From Vibrio cyclitrophicus (GTDB lineage: Bacteria; Pseudomonadota; Gammaproteobacteria; Enterobacterales; Vibrionaceae), in assembly GCA_023206055.1 (NCBI GenBank), contig CP065366.1, positions 1,736,001 to 1,800,000 on the forward strand: a DNA stretch of 64,000 bases, in the 5' to 3' direction. The position numbers were made by a program, and so were the translations under genes. The notes below the pieces were generated by a model. The model was not told the origin of the DNA. It made no database searches and saw only the letters and a program-made list of their open reading frames with translations. Shown here in pieces: positions 44,990-58,100 of the stretch. The first letter of the stretch is position 1, and every line of letters begins with the position of its first letter.

Positions 44990-46962
44990 GAGCTCTCTCG
45001 TTTGGTGTTTTAACACTATTAATGGTTTCTACATTGGCGCTAATTGGCCAACACTTATCTGTGTCTCAGTTCGGGCTGAGCCGACTTTCTAGTTTGTGGA
45101 GCGTTGATTTTACTTCTCCAGATACAGTGAAGCTGCATTTGGCTTGGTGGCCGAGGTTATTCACCACACTGTTATCTGGCGCAGCGCTCGCAGTGGCGGG
45201 AGTTTTGATGCAACAGGTGCTAAGAAACCCTTTAGCTTCGCCGTCTACCTTAGGTGTTGCGAGTGGTTCGAGCTTTGCACTTATGTTAGCGACGCTTTAC
45301 GCCCCTTGGCTTTTAGAGTGGTCTTATTCGTTGGTGGCACTTGTTGGTGGCGTCACTACGATTGGTTTGGTATTCGTATTGTCTTGGCGACGTGCGTTGT
45401 CTCCAACCGTCGTGATTGTGTCTGGCTTGGTTGTGAACCTCTATTTTGGCGCTGTGAGTACTGTCTTGTTAATGATGAATCAAGACAAACTGAATGGTCT
45501 AATGATTTGGGGCGCAGGTTCATTGGTTCAAACCGGATGGGAAGATGTTCAGTACTTGGCTCCACGCTTAGCGATCGCGACTCTGATGGCGTTTCTGTTC
45601 GTAAAACCACTGAGTTTGCTTCAATTATCAGAGCAGGGCGCTAAGAGTTTAGGTGTTTCATTACCTAAGTTAAGAGTCGCTTGCCTCGGATTAGCAGTAT
45701 TGCTAACGGCTTGGGTTGTTAGTGCTGTGGGTGTTATCGGGTTTGTCGGTTTAGCCGCGCCAGCGCTAGCGCGTTTAATGGGTGTACACCGTTTAGTACC
45801 TAAGTTATTGGTTTCGATGGTACTTGGTGGTCTGTTATTGAGCCTTACTGACCTTCTTATACAACAACTGCCGGGCATTATGTCGATGTTTATCCCAACA
45901 GGTGCGGCAACCGCAGCCTTGGGCGCGCCATTGTTGTTGTGGTTATTGCCAAAGTTATCAATGAAAAGCCAATCACAAACCCAGACCGTCCTAACGCGCC
46001 ACAAGGAAGTAGCAACGCGTTTAAACAAACATGCCGTGGTGTTGGCGAGCCTAGCTATTGTGCTGTCGCTGGTCGTGTTTAGTTTGTTCTCTATACAAAC
46101 TGAAGGTTGGCGTTGGTTATTTCAAACTCAAGACTGGGCAATGCTTGAATGGCGTTTACCTCGATTAACGGCAGCGGCATTGGCGGGCGGCATGTTGGCG
46201 GTCGCTGGCACCATCGTTCAGCGTTTGAGTGGTAATCCAATGGCGAGTCCTGAAGTTATTGGTATCAGTTCTGGTACGGCGTTAGGTTTGATCATCGCGA
46301 TCTTTGCCGGGTTTGGAAGTAGCGTTATTGGCTTATATGTTGGTGGGTTCATTGGTGCGGTATGTACTTTGGGCATCATTGTACTGCTCAATCAGAAGTC
46401 TGGCTTTCAACCTGAAAGAGTGTTGCTAACAGGTGTCGCAATAACAGCCTTAATGAATGCAGTACAGAGCTTTGTGTTAGCGGGTGGCGATCCAAGAAGT
46501 TATCAAGTTCTCGCTTGGTTGGCAGGTTCAACGTATTACGTCACCGAAGCAACGCTTGTTCCGTTATTGATATCTTCGGTTGTATTTATCTCGTTAGGTT
46601 TCCTTTGTGCGCGATGGTTGGATGTGCTGCCACTAGGGCAGGCGAGCGCCCAATCTCTTGGTCTCAATGTATCAAGATCTCGAATTCTACTGTTGGTGCT
46701 GGTGGCATGTTTAACCGTGAGCGCCACACTGGTGGTAGGCCCGTTAAGCTTTATTGGTTTGATGGCTCCACATATGGCGAGACTATTTGGTTATAGCCGT
46801 GCTAAAGAGCATCTGATCTGTTCATCGTTGATCGGTATGGCACTGATGTTGTTTTCTGATTGGCTCGGTAGACAATGGCTTTATCCGCAAGAAATCCCGG
46901 CAGGGCTGGTGGCTTCGATTATCGGTGGCATGTACCTGATGTGGGGCTTAAGAAGGCTATAG
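44986..46962 (+). CDS. fhuB: Ferric siderophore permease, fused dimer (FhuB-like)
   Basis: The 658-residue product contains two homologous permease halves: LLSGAALAVAGVLMQQVLRNPLASPSTLG in the first and ALAGGMLAVAGTIVQRLSGNPMASPEVIG in the second, with matching C-terminal motifs FVGLAAPALARLMGVHRLVPK and FIGLMAPHMARLFGYSRAKEH. About 20 membrane helices are expected. The fusion of two FecCD-type units is specific to FhuB, which supports hydroxamate-type ligands. Confidence 0.93.
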   Translation: MRALSFGVLTLLMVSTLALIGQHLSVSQFGLSRLSSLWSVDFTSPDTVKLHLAWWPRLFTTLLSGAALAVAGVLMQQVLRNPLASPSTLGVASGSSFALMLATLYAPWLLEWSYSLVALVGGVTTIGLVFVLSWRRALSPTVVIVSGLVVNLYFGAVSTVLLMMNQDKLNGLMIWGAGSLVQTGWEDVQYLAPRLAIATLMAFLFVKPLSLLQLSEQGAKSLGVSLPKLRVACLGLAVLLTAWVVSAVGVIGFVGLAAPALARLMGVHRLVPKLLVSMVLGGLLLSLTDLLIQQLPGIMSMFIPTGAATAALGAPLLLWLLPKLSMKSQSQTQTVLTRHKEVATRLNKHAVVLASLAIVLSLVVFSLFSIQTEGWRWLFQTQDWAMLEWRLPRLTAAALAGGMLAVAGTIVQRLSGNPMASPEVIGISSGTALGLIIAIFAGFGSSVIGLYVGGFIGAVCTLGIIVLLNQKSGFQPERVLLTGVAITALMNAVQSFVLAGGDPRSYQVLAWLAGSTYYVTEATLVPLLISSVVFISLGFLCARWLDVLPLGQASAQSLGLNVSRSRILLLVLVACLTVSATLVVGPLSFIGLMAPHMARLFGYSRAKEHLICSSLIGMALMLFSDWLGRQWLYPQEIPAGLVASIIGGMYLMWGLRRL

Positions 46963-47106
46963 CTCAGGCGCTGTTATAGTTACTCATAGCGTTTACTAAC
47001 GCTTGTAGACGGGTGTCTGTTGAATGAACGGGTGAGCTTCTAGAGGCCAGGACTAAACAACAAGATTATTGAACTTGGTTTATACGGGATTATCTTTTCA
47101 TTTGTT

Positions 47107-47125
47107 GATAATGATAATCACAATA
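47107..47125 (+). promoter_or_regulatory. Fur box before the exporter-MbtH-NRPS operon
   Basis: This site matches the 19-base consensus GATAATGATAATCATTATC at 16 positions. It lies 27 bases before the exporter start and should make the biosynthesis operon iron-repressed. Confidence 0.8.
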
Positions 47126-47151
47126 ATAATTAATTGAATGGTGTGTATGAA

Positions 47152-48807
47152 ATGGGCTTGATCCTATTGCTGGCTGAAAAACAGAAAAAATCACTGTTGT
47201 TCGTGATCTTATTGAGTATTGCGAGTGCGTTCTTGAGCGTCGCCGTGATTGCGTTTATTCAGCATAAGTTACTTGAAAGCAGTGGCCCACTTTCCAATAC
47301 CCTAATTCAGTTTACTTTGTTGCTGATTGGTTTGTTGGTGACAGCTACCGTTGCTCAAGTCGCTCTCCATAAACTGGGTCATAAATTTGTTTTTAACAAA
47401 CGTTGTGAACTGGTCTCTCAACTATTGAATACCGATATTGAACAAGTCGAAAAGGTTGGAAGTGCAGGGGTGCTTGCTTCACTGAATACCGATATTCGAA
47501 ATATCACTATCGCATTCGTACATCTACCAGAGTTGATTTATGGCTTAGTGCTAACAGCGGTGGCTTTGGCTTACTTGGCTTTTTTGTCTATGCCATTGTT
47601 TGGTATCAGCGTTTTAATGCTGTCTTTAACCGGTGTCATTGGCTATCTGCTTGTTACGCGCATCACTAAACACGTTAAACAGGTTCGTGAGTACGACGAC
47701 AAGTTGTATCACGACTACCAATCCTTGATTGATGGACGTAAAGAGCTGTCTTTAAACCCATTCAGAGCTAAGCGTTACTTTGATGAAACTTTTTCAGTCA
47801 ATGCTGAAGGTTACAGAAATGAAGTGACACAAGCCGATATCCTAAATGGTTTTGCAGCCAACATGGCGAACACCGTGGTATTGGCGCTGATTGGTTTGAA
47901 CTTTTACCTAGCGACTGGCTTAGGTTGGGCGACGTTAGAAGTTGCGTCTACATTTGCTTTGGTCGTTTTGTTCATGAGAACGCCATTGATGTCAGCAGTC
48001 GGCTCAATTCCAACATTGATCACCGCCAACATTTCGATGAAGAAATTGTCGTCGTTAGACTTGAGCACCGAACTAAGCATCAATCCGAAGTTAGCGCAAA
48101 CCAAAGTCTTCAATTCACTTGAACTCGTAGGTGCCAGCTATCGATATCGTTCAGATTCTGATGGTGACTCTTTTGGTGTCGGTCCGATTGACTTCAAGAT
48201 CGAACGTGGTGAACACATCTTTATTATTGGTGGGAATGGTAGTGGAAAATCGACCTTTGCTCGCCTTCTAACAGGGCTTTACCGACCGCATTCTGGCCAG
48301 GTTTATGTCGATGGTAACGAAGTAACTCAAGCACATTGGCAAGACTATCGCCATCAATTCTCAGCAGTGTTCAGTGACTTTCATCTGTTTCATCAAATCG
48401 TCGATGGTGAAGGCCAAGACATCGAAAACCAAGATATTGATGAGTGGATGATACGACTTGAAATGGCACACAAGGTCGAACATCAGCAAGGTAAGTTGAG
48501 CGACGTGAGATATTCGCAAGGTCAGCGGAAACGACTGGCATTGATGATGTCAGTACTCGAAAAGCGTGGATGCATTCTACTTGATGAATGGGCGGCTGAT
48601 CAGGACCCAAGATTCAGAAAACTCTTTTACCGCCAGTTACTTCCGCTACTTAAACAGCGTGGTGTGACTGTTATCGCGATTACTCATGATGACGCCTATT
48701 TTGATGCCGCAGACCGAATTTTCAAAATGGATACCGGCAACCTCATTGAGTTGAGTAAAGGGAATTTAGCTCAAGCGCATCAAGCACTAGAAAGTGTTGT
48801 CGCTTGA
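47152..48807 (+). CDS. Cyclic-peptide/siderophore-type ABC exporter (SyrD/PvdE-like)
   Basis: The 551-residue product has an N-terminal six-helix membrane domain and a C-terminal ATPase: Walker A GGNGSGKST, signature YSQGQRKRLA and Walker B CILLDEWAADQDP, the form usual in the SyrD/PvdE family. Such transporters move peptide siderophores or precursors from cytoplasm to periplasm. I start at the ATG 47152; an earlier TTG adds six residues. MbtH follows after 59 bases. Confidence 0.9.
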   Translation: MGLILLLAEKQKKSLLFVILLSIASAFLSVAVIAFIQHKLLESSGPLSNTLIQFTLLLIGLLVTATVAQVALHKLGHKFVFNKRCELVSQLLNTDIEQVEKVGSAGVLASLNTDIRNITIAFVHLPELIYGLVLTAVALAYLAFLSMPLFGISVLMLSLTGVIGYLLVTRITKHVKQVREYDDKLYHDYQSLIDGRKELSLNPFRAKRYFDETFSVNAEGYRNEVTQADILNGFAANMANTVVLALIGLNFYLATGLGWATLEVASTFALVVLFMRTPLMSAVGSIPTLITANISMKKLSSLDLSTELSINPKLAQTKVFNSLELVGASYRYRSDSDGDSFGVGPIDFKIERGEHIFIIGGNGSGKSTFARLLTGLYRPHSGQVYVDGNEVTQAHWQDYRHQFSAVFSDFHLFHQIVDGEGQDIENQDIDEWMIRLEMAHKVEHQQGKLSDVRYSQGQRKRLALMMSVLEKRGCILLDEWAADQDPRFRKLFYRQLLPLLKQRGVTVIAITHDDAYFDAADRIFKMDTGNLIELSKGNLAQAHQALESVVA

Positions 48808-48866
48808 GTTTTTAAGAGCCAAGTTAGGTTCAAAACTAAAATAAAACAAAGTTAGTTGAGGAAAGA

Positions 48867-49079
48867 ATGAGTATTGATAGCCCGAATACAGAATTTACCG
48901 TTGTTATAAATGCGCAAGAACAATACAGCATTTGGCCAACTTATCACTTAGTGCCAAACGGTTGGACTGAGGTTGGAGTAAAAGGCAACAAAGAACATTG
49001 TCTTGAACACATCCGTGAAGTTTGGACCGATATGCGCCCGAAAAGTTTACGCGACGCGATAGCTGCCCTAGAAAACTAA
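48867..49079 (+). CDS. MbtH-family NRPS accessory protein
   Basis: The 70-residue product contains the family signature: F(T)VVINAQEQYSIWPTYHLVPNGW and CLEHIREVWTDMRPKSLRDAI. MbtH proteins bind A domains and promote folding and activity. A ribosome site GAGGAAAG precedes the ATG. The NRPS gene begins 92 bases later. Confidence 0.95.
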   Translation: MSIDSPNTEFTVVINAQEQYSIWPTYHLVPNGWTEVGVKGNKEHCLEHIREVWTDMRPKSLRDAIAALEN

Positions 49080-49171
49080 ACCCATTTAGCTTTAAGCCAA
49101 TACTTGTACTTTTCGCCTGTCGTGGGCGAAGAGAGGGCTTCTGCAAACAAATTTCATGCTTAGGTAATAAA

Positions 49172-52100
49172 ATGTCAGTGGATGATGAACAAATTTTGGA
49201 TTCCGTAACCGCTTGGAACCCGCTCTCATACTCTCAACAACGTTTGTGGTTATTCCAACAATTACAACCGATGAGCTTAGCCTATAACCTGGGTGGCTTA
49301 CTTTGGTTTGAAGGTAACGGTGTTACTGTTGAGAAAATCCAACACTCATTAAATGAAATGGTCTCGGCATTTCCTTCGTTACGTAGTCAGTTTGCTGAAG
49401 TTGAGGGAAAAGCCGTTCAACGAGTGATGCCTTTTAGTCCTGTTGAACATGATTATATCGACATGCGGGGTGATTCGAATACCGTCGAGTTTATCAATCA
49501 GGATGCTCGACAACGTTGGCTACAACCGTTCAATTTATTGGAAGGTAATCTTGCTCGCTGTTGTATTTATCAAGTCAGTGAGCATCGCTTCGCTGTGTTG
49601 CTTTCGACTCACCACATCGTCACTGATGCTTGGTCATTTCAAATCAAAATTAAGATGCTGGTTAATTCGGTTGCAGGCAAAACCTACAATGGGAAAGAGG
49701 TTCAAAGTTATCTTGATTACGCAGCAGAGCAGGCCAGTGCAGAAACGTCTGATCTCTATAAACAACAGAAAGCGGCGTGGGTAGAGAATCAGTTTATCGG
49801 TGAAGAGTCGCTCTCGATATCAAATCTTAACGACCAATCGCAAGATACTTATGGTGCGAGGCATGAGCTTGTTAGCTTGTCTAACGAAACCAATGAATCA
49901 ATCAAAAAGTTAAGCAGTGAGTTAGGCGCGACCAAATTTGAGATTTTGGCATCGGCAATGATGTTAACGCTGCGCCAGTACTATTCTAATGTTCATCCTT
50001 CAATTTGTGTTCCCGCCCTAAACCGAAATGCCAAGAATCGCAGAACGGTCGGTTTTTATGTGAATAGTGCGGTGATGGGTTACCGCATTGACGCAGAAAT
50101 GACGTTGTCTCAGTTAGTCAATACCACTCATGCTTCAATGAAAGCGTCGTTAGCCTACGAAAGTACACCATTAGAAGCGCTAGTCGGCGACTTACCACTT
50201 CCTACAACGGCACTGAACTTCCGGAATCATGGCGGTAAATTCTCACTTAACACCAACGGAGTTTCGGCCGAGTTTGAAGAATTCCCAGTATTAGAAACAC
50301 CGTTTGAATTGGTGTTGGACGTTATTAATAAAGGCGATACACCGTTAAGGTTTGTCTATGCAAAAGAGAAGTTCACTCGTCCGTTTATCACCAAATTCAT
50401 CGATAGCTTTAAAGTAAACTTAACGACTATTGCTCAATCACCAGATGCAGCTGTAGCGTCGGTAAATGCAATCTCAAGCAAGGACATGAGGTTAATAGAC
50501 CAACATGGTTCGGGTGAGCATGAATGGCATTATCGACCGTTTACTGATTTGGTGACGGAGCAAGCCGTTAAGTGTCCGAACAGCATTGCGTTAAAACACC
50601 AAAACGAGTCAATGAGCTATCTAGAGTTGGAGACTCGTTCAAACCAGTTGGCGCATTCGATTTTGTCTCAAAAGACCACTTCAAAATCACCGATTGGTGT
50701 GATGATGGAGCGTGGCGTCGACATGATCGTTTCAATGATTGCCGTTCTGAAAGCGGGTGCGCCTTTCTTACCCTTAGACCCAGATTACCCAACCGAACGA
50801 TTGAATTTTATGTTGGAAGACAGTGGTGCTGAGCTACTCCTGACTCATTCTAAATCTAGGTCTAGATGCACTGATGTATTAAATGGTAGTGATGGTATTA
50901 CTCAGTTCTGTGTTGAGAGTACAGAGCTTTCAGGTTTACCTTCAGATAATTCTTTTAAACGTCCGTTGGCCGAAGAACTGGCCTATATCATCTATACCTC
51001 TGGTTCAACGGGAAAGCCAAAAGGCGTCACCATATCTCATGAAGGTTTGAGCATGCATGTTCAGACGATTGGTCAGCGATATGGGATGAGTGAAGATGAC
51101 GTTGAACTGCACTTTGCATCGATTAGTTTTGATGGTGCGGTTGAACGTTGGACTGTGCCATTAGCCTTTGGCTCTCGCTTGGTAATTCGTGATCAAGAGT
51201 TATGGACTGCGGAAAAGACCTGCGATGTACTGCAACAAGAAAAAGTGACCATCGCTTGTTTTCCTCCAAGCTATGTCGGCCCTTTACTCGACTGGATTGA
51301 AGCGACAAAACCGACATTGGCACTGCGATCCATTACCTTGGGTGGTGAAGCGTTCACACGTGAGACCTTTGAACGAATCCAAGACGTGTTAGCGCCACCA
51401 AGAGTCATTAACGGTTATGGTCCAACAGAAACGGTAATCACGCCGATGATTTGGGAAGCGTATGCACAAGATTCAATGGAGAGCGCATACGCGCCGATTG
51501 GAACTCCAGTCGGTGACAGAAAGCTGTATGTACTTGATTCTGAGTTAAGCCAAGTGCCATTTGGCTGCAGTGGTGAGTTGTACATTGGTTCTGAAGTGGG
51601 TTTAGCTGAAGGTTATTTGAAACAGCCTAATTTAACTGCTGAACGTTTTGTTCCTGATCCATTTTCTAATAATGGCGAAAGGATGTATCGAACGGGTGAC
51701 CTCGTTCAGTGGCGCGATGATGGCATCATGGAGTACCTAGGTCGGGTAGACCAACAGGTAAAAATTCGTGGGTTCCGTGTCGAACTAGGGGAGATCGAAT
51801 CCCAACTTCAGGCGCTTTCAGGCGCGGAGTTCTGTGCTGTTGTCGATCATGAATCTCCCACGGGTAAAAAGCTTGTCGGTTATGTTCAGCTAAGTGAAGG
51901 ACAACAAAGCGAGACTCAAGCAAATGAGGCCGAACTAAACGATGTTTTATCGCAAAGTACTCATAGAAATGAAGAAGTTCGATGGATTGAGCAATTAGGG
52001 CAAACACTGCCTGATTACATGGTACCTGCCTGTATCATTGTGCAAAACAAGTTGCCTCTGACACCTGCAGGCAAGGTCGATAGAAAGCAATTGTTTGCTC

Positions 52101-55100
52101 CAGACTGGGCTGAACTTCACAACGAACAAGGTGAAATTGAGAACGAGCGACAACAAGTTCTCGCTGATATTTGGTGTGATCTACTTAAAGTGAAGAGTGT
52201 TGGAGCGAATAGCCAATTCTTTGCGCTAGGTGGTGACTCGATTACGGCTCTTCAACTAGTCGGAAAGTTGCGTCAACAAGGTTTGATGTTATCGCCAAAA
52301 CAAGTTTTCGATTTTCCGAAGTTAAGTGATATGGCGGACAATCTAACCGAAACCAAGCTGGTGAAAGCTGAACAGATTAAGCTTCAAGGCGAAGTCGCAC
52401 TGTTACCCATTCAGCAAAGATACATCGACCATTTTGATCTGAGTCGTTGTAATCAGTTCATTCAGTTTAATTGGCACTACCCAGTAGATGTTGAACGATT
52501 GACTGCTTCATTCAAAGGTCTTGTTGAACACCACGACGCATTGAGACTGCGCTTTGCTCATTCGTCGGACTCTTCATTAAAAGCGACGGCAAATTATCAA
52601 GACAATGCCGAGTTTGCTATTCATTCATTTGAAGACGAGATAAACCTTGAACAAGTTCAGGCGAGCATAGATCTAACTCATGGTGTTATAGGTGCTGTCG
52701 GAATTCGTAGCCTGAACAAACACGATGAACTTGGTCAGCAAAGCGAGATTTTAATTGCGATTCACCATCTCGTTGTAGACGCACTTTCGTGGCCAGTGAT
52801 TATTGAAGACCTCGCTAAGCTTTATAGTGCACATCAAGAAGCTTATGACACTCAAGATACGGTTCAAAAAGCATCACCTGAACTCTCATTGAGTCAAAAG
52901 ACTCATCATCAAGGTAATTGGGGCTATACCTTAAGTACATTGACGATATCTGAAGATCAAAAAGCGTACTGGGCAGAGCAAACGAAATCACCGCTTTATC
53001 CTACAACACGTGGAAAGCCTATTGCGATGCAATGGCATACTCCTTTATCAAAAATCAATGCTCTAAATAAAGCTGGCCAAGAATTTGCTCGCCTCACTCT
53101 GGAACAAATTGCATTCATTGTGAGTGCTTTAACGGTCAGTTCGTTAAACCAAGGAAAGGCGTTAACCATTCATCGTGAATCTCACGGTCGCTATACCGAG
53201 GACTCTGGGATTGATTTAAGTCGAACTGTCGGGTGGTACACATCATTATATCCGCAAGTCGTTCCTGCTCTTGATTCGTTGGAAGAGTGGGTGAAATCCC
53301 TCAAAGATAATTCTAGTGCAGACGAGTTAGGCGGCGTAACGTTCCATGCTGGTGTTATGCAAAATCTTTGGCCTCATGTTGGTGATATGGATGTGCTGTT
53401 TAACTATCTAGGCAATCTTACTCAACAGATTAATGACGTGGTTGAGGTAACAAATACGGGTTTATGGCGAGATGAATCAAACGCTGCAGATGCGGCGATT
53501 GTTATCAATGCTTCTGTGCACACTGAGCACTTAACATGGGATGTTGAGTTGGATAGCCACAGTTTCAAACAAGTTGAAGTTGAGGCACTACATGCGGTAT
53601 TTGATAGCAGCATCGAACGTTTACATGAATTGTTTATTGAAGCCAATCCGGTATTAACCAGCAACGATGTACCGCTGGTTGAGTTGACTCAAACCCAATT
53701 AAATCAACTTTGTGCTGGTGCAAGTTCATCAAGCTCATTACCTCGAACAATTTTACCGTTATCAACCTTACAACAAGGTTTATATTTCCATGCGAAGCTC
53801 TCTGAAAGTGATAGCACGTACGTTAACCAGATAACGTTGCCTTTAAACAACGTTGATGTGACCAAGATGATTGATGCTTGGCAAGGTGTGATGAATAGAC
53901 ATCAAATGCTGCGTTCTACATTGTTCTCATTTGATGGTGGGGCTTACCTTGCCGAATGGCCAGAACTTAGTCTGGATTACACGATATTGGATGTTCGAAA
54001 GCGTAGCCAATTTGACCTTGACTCCTACAAGCAGAAAACGATTGAGCAAGGCTTTGCGTTAGAGCAGTTTGTTGACCATGCAAAAGTAAAACCTTTGTGG
54101 CGCGTCGATTTCGTTCAAACTCATGATGATCAAGTGCAATGTATATTTACGATCCACCACATTCTAATGGATGGTTGGAGTACGGGCGTACTACTCAGCG
54201 ATCTGTTTGCCTTGTATAAAGGTCATACTGTTGCACCAGTCAAAGGAGAGTTTGCAGACTATTTATCTTGGATACAGAATCAAGATAGTCAGCAGTCTAA
54301 TCAGTATTGGCAGCGCTACCTTCAAAACATGGAATCACCAACACGTTTGGTTGAATCTTTTGGAAAACCGAATGCCGAGGTCACTGATTCTAATGTATCG
54401 AGTTTCCATCGTTACAATGACGACTATTCATCTGAGACCATCAGCGAATGGTTACCTAAGCTAAAACAAGCGGGTGTGACGCTTAACACGTTAACTCAAG
54501 CAGCTTGGCTACTGACATTGAACCGCTTCACCGGGCAAGAGAGCCCAGTTTTTGGTAATACGGTAGCGGGGCGTCCGACAGAGTTGGCTCACAGTGATTC
54601 GATGGTGGGTCTGTTTATCAATACGTTGCCTATCTCTCATCGAATCGATCTTTCTAAATCTGTATCTGAATGGATGTTAGAGATTCAAACATCATCCAGT
54701 GAGCAGCGTGAGTTCAGTTATTCTTCTCTGTCAGATATCCAAGCACAAACTGGGTGGTCTGGTGAAAACCTATTCGACACCTTAGTGGTTTTTGAAAACT
54801 ACCCATTGGATGAAGCACTTCTAAATAGTGAAGGGAACGGTGAATTTAGCATTGGTGAGCCAGAAAGTTATGAGTTTACCCATTACCCGTTAACCTTGGC
54901 TATTTTGCCGAGCGAGTCGCTTCGCATCGTTTTTGCTTACGACGAGAGTAAGTTTACACCCCAACAAATAGAAGCTCTGTGTACAACTAATCGACACTAT
55001 TTAACTCAACTGGTTCAACACTTAACGGAACGCTTAGGGCGATTGTCTGAATTGGCTCCAGAGCAAGTGAGTGAGCTTAGTTCATTTGACCGTGAACCAG

Positions 55101-58100
55101 AGGCTTGGACATTTGAACCGTTTACCGACTTAGTGGCAAAGCAGATGTTACTGCGTCCTGATAGTGAAGCGCTAGTATCGAACGTTGAGGTTGATAATGG
55201 ACAACAAAGACAGCGTTTAACTTATCAACAAATGGTTGAACAGAGTGATGCGATAGCTTCGAGGCTCATTACTGAAGGTGTTGAACGCGATGATATTGTT
55301 GGTGTGCTCTTTGAGCGTGACTGCAATATGCTGGTGGTAATGATGGGTGTCATGAAAGCGGGTGCGGCTTTCTTGCCACTAGACCCTTCATATCCCCAAG
55401 AGCGCTTAGACTTTATGGTCAAAGATAGCGGGGCACGTGTTTTGGTTCATGATTTACTAAGTGAATCGTTAGCGAATCGTATTAAGAACCAAGCTAAAGC
55501 TATCGGCTATAGCTCGTTTGATTTAACTGAAACCCTCAGTCAAAAGCCTACGATATTACCTGACCAACTGGCATACATGATCTACACATCGGGTTCGACT
55601 GGCAAGCCGAAAGGGGTTTGTGTGTCGCAACAAGGATTGAGCATGCATGTCCAAACCATCGGGCAGCGATACGGCATGACGGCAAACGATGTAGAGCTAC
55701 ACTTTGCGTCAATCAGCTTTGATGGCGCCATTGAACGTTGGACTGTGCCATTGGCATTCGGTTCACGCTTAGTTATTCGAGACCAATCATTGTGGAGCGC
55801 TCAACAAACCTGCGATGTATTAACACGTGAACAGATCACTATTGCGTGTTTCCCTCCAAGTTATGTGTTGCCATTGTTAGAGTGGATTGAAGGCTGTAGC
55901 CCCGAACTCTATGTGCGCTCGTGGACATTAGGTGGCGAAGCCTTCACTCGTGATACCTATTTCCAATTGCAACGCGTTCTAAAACCTAAGCGAATCATTA
56001 ATGGTTACGGGCCAACCGAAACCGTTGTCACGCCAATGATTTGGGAGGCGTATCCAGAAACTGAATTAGAAAGTGCTTACGCACCTATCGGGAAAGCCGT
56101 CGGAAATCGAACTTTATACGTGCTGGATTCGGCATTAAACCGGGTTCCTGCCGGTGTTTCTGGAGAGCTCTATATAGGGGAAGAAGTTGGGCTCGCAAGA
56201 GGTTACTTTGAACGTCCTGATCTAACATCTGAACGTTTTATTCCTGATCCATTCTCAAGTAATGGTGAGCGAATGTATCGAACCGGAGATGTGGTGAAAT
56301 GGCGTTCAGATGGCGTTATGGAGTATCTCGGTCGTAGTGACGAACAGGTCAAGATTCGAGGGTTTAGAGTTGAGCTTGGTGAAATAGAATCTCGCCTACA
56401 AAAGATCACCGGTTCGGAGCAGTGTGCGGTCATTGCTTGTGACAGCCCATCAGGTAAACAGCTGGTGGCATATATTCAAAGCGATAACGAACTATCTAAT
56501 GATCAAGCTCTGAAAGATCTTGCCAGAGATCTTCCTGATTACATGGTGCCTAGCCAAGTTGTCAAAATGGATAAGATTCCTTTAACTCCAGCAAGTAAAG
56601 TCGATAAAAAGCGCCTACCAATGCCAAACTGGCAAGAGGAAGCTAGCTCAGAGTATATAGCGCCAATTGGGGAGATGGAGTTAGCGTTAGCAAATCAATG
56701 GCAAGTGCTATTTAGCAAAGAGAAGATAAGCCGTGAGGATGACTTCTTTGCTTTGGGCGGTCAATCGCTATTGGCGACCCAACTTGTAGGAAGGCTGAAC
56801 CAACAAGACAACATCAGGCTGCCGTTACAGGCGGTGTTTGATACGCCATTGCTTAAAGACCTTGCTGCTGAATGTGTGTTGTCAGACGCTCAGAGTCGAA
56901 GAGAAATGGCTGTCATCGAGCGCGTGTCACGACTGCCATACATGCCGGCTTCTGCTGTACAAAAACGATTGTGGTTCGTTCAACAACTGCTACCAACCAG
57001 TGCCGCTTACCACATGCCTTTAGGACTTAAATTTAATGGGGATGTGAACGTTACGGTTCTTGAGCGAGCAATCAATATTCTGATTGCTCGTCATGAAATC
57101 TTGAGGACGAACTTTAGCCAGGTTGAAGGTGAGCTGATGCAGTCTATTCATGCTGAGCGAGATATTTCTCTTGGTCTTCATGAGCACTTTGCATCCGATG
57201 AACACAGGTTGTCTGCTTACCAAGATCTGATTGCTAAACCGTTTGATTTTTCTGAAGGGCCGTTGATTCGATTTGATTGGATAATCGGTAAACCTGAGAC
57301 ATCAGCGAATGTTAAACAGGGCGAATTGCTTATTGTCGCGCACCATATTATTTGTGATGGAATCTCCATGCAGCAACTGCTTTCAGAATTGGCTGATTGC
57401 TATGTATCCATGATCGTAAGTGGAGAGGAAAGGAAAGGACAGGGGCTACGAACACCTGAAATTACGAATGATTTACAGTACGCAGACTATGCGAATTGGC
57501 AAAAGCAGTGGCTTGAATCTGAAGAAGCATCCGAACAAAAAGCATGGTGGTTGAATGCGCTGAAATATGACATTGAACCACTGATATTGCACAGTGACGT
57601 GTCGAGAGAACAAGCGGATACGCGAGGTAACCGACTCCACTTTGAACTGACAAGTGAGCAAGTTTCCAATATCACTGCATTAGCTGTATCGCATAACACG
57701 ACTCCTTTTAATGTCATGCTGACGTTGTGGCACTTGCTGATGCACAAGTATTCCGGCCAAGAGCAAGTACGTGTTGGTGTGCCAGTTGCGGGTCGAACGC
57801 AGATTGAAACACAGACGATGCAAGGCTGCTTCATTAACAGTTTGGTTATTCCGGCTCAATTTAATGGTGAGTTGTCTTTCTCTGGTTTACTGAATCAAGT
57901 GAAGTCATTCACTGAACAGGCACTACAGCGACAAGGCTTCCCATTTGAAATGTTGGTTGAATCACTTGGGATCACCGGAAATCTGCGGTACCACCCAGTG
58001 TTCCAAACCAGTTTCAACTTCCAGAGCTTTGATGAGCAATCCTTGTTCGATTGGCAAGGACTCGATGTCGAGCCATTTGATCCGGGTGTTGTGAATGCTC

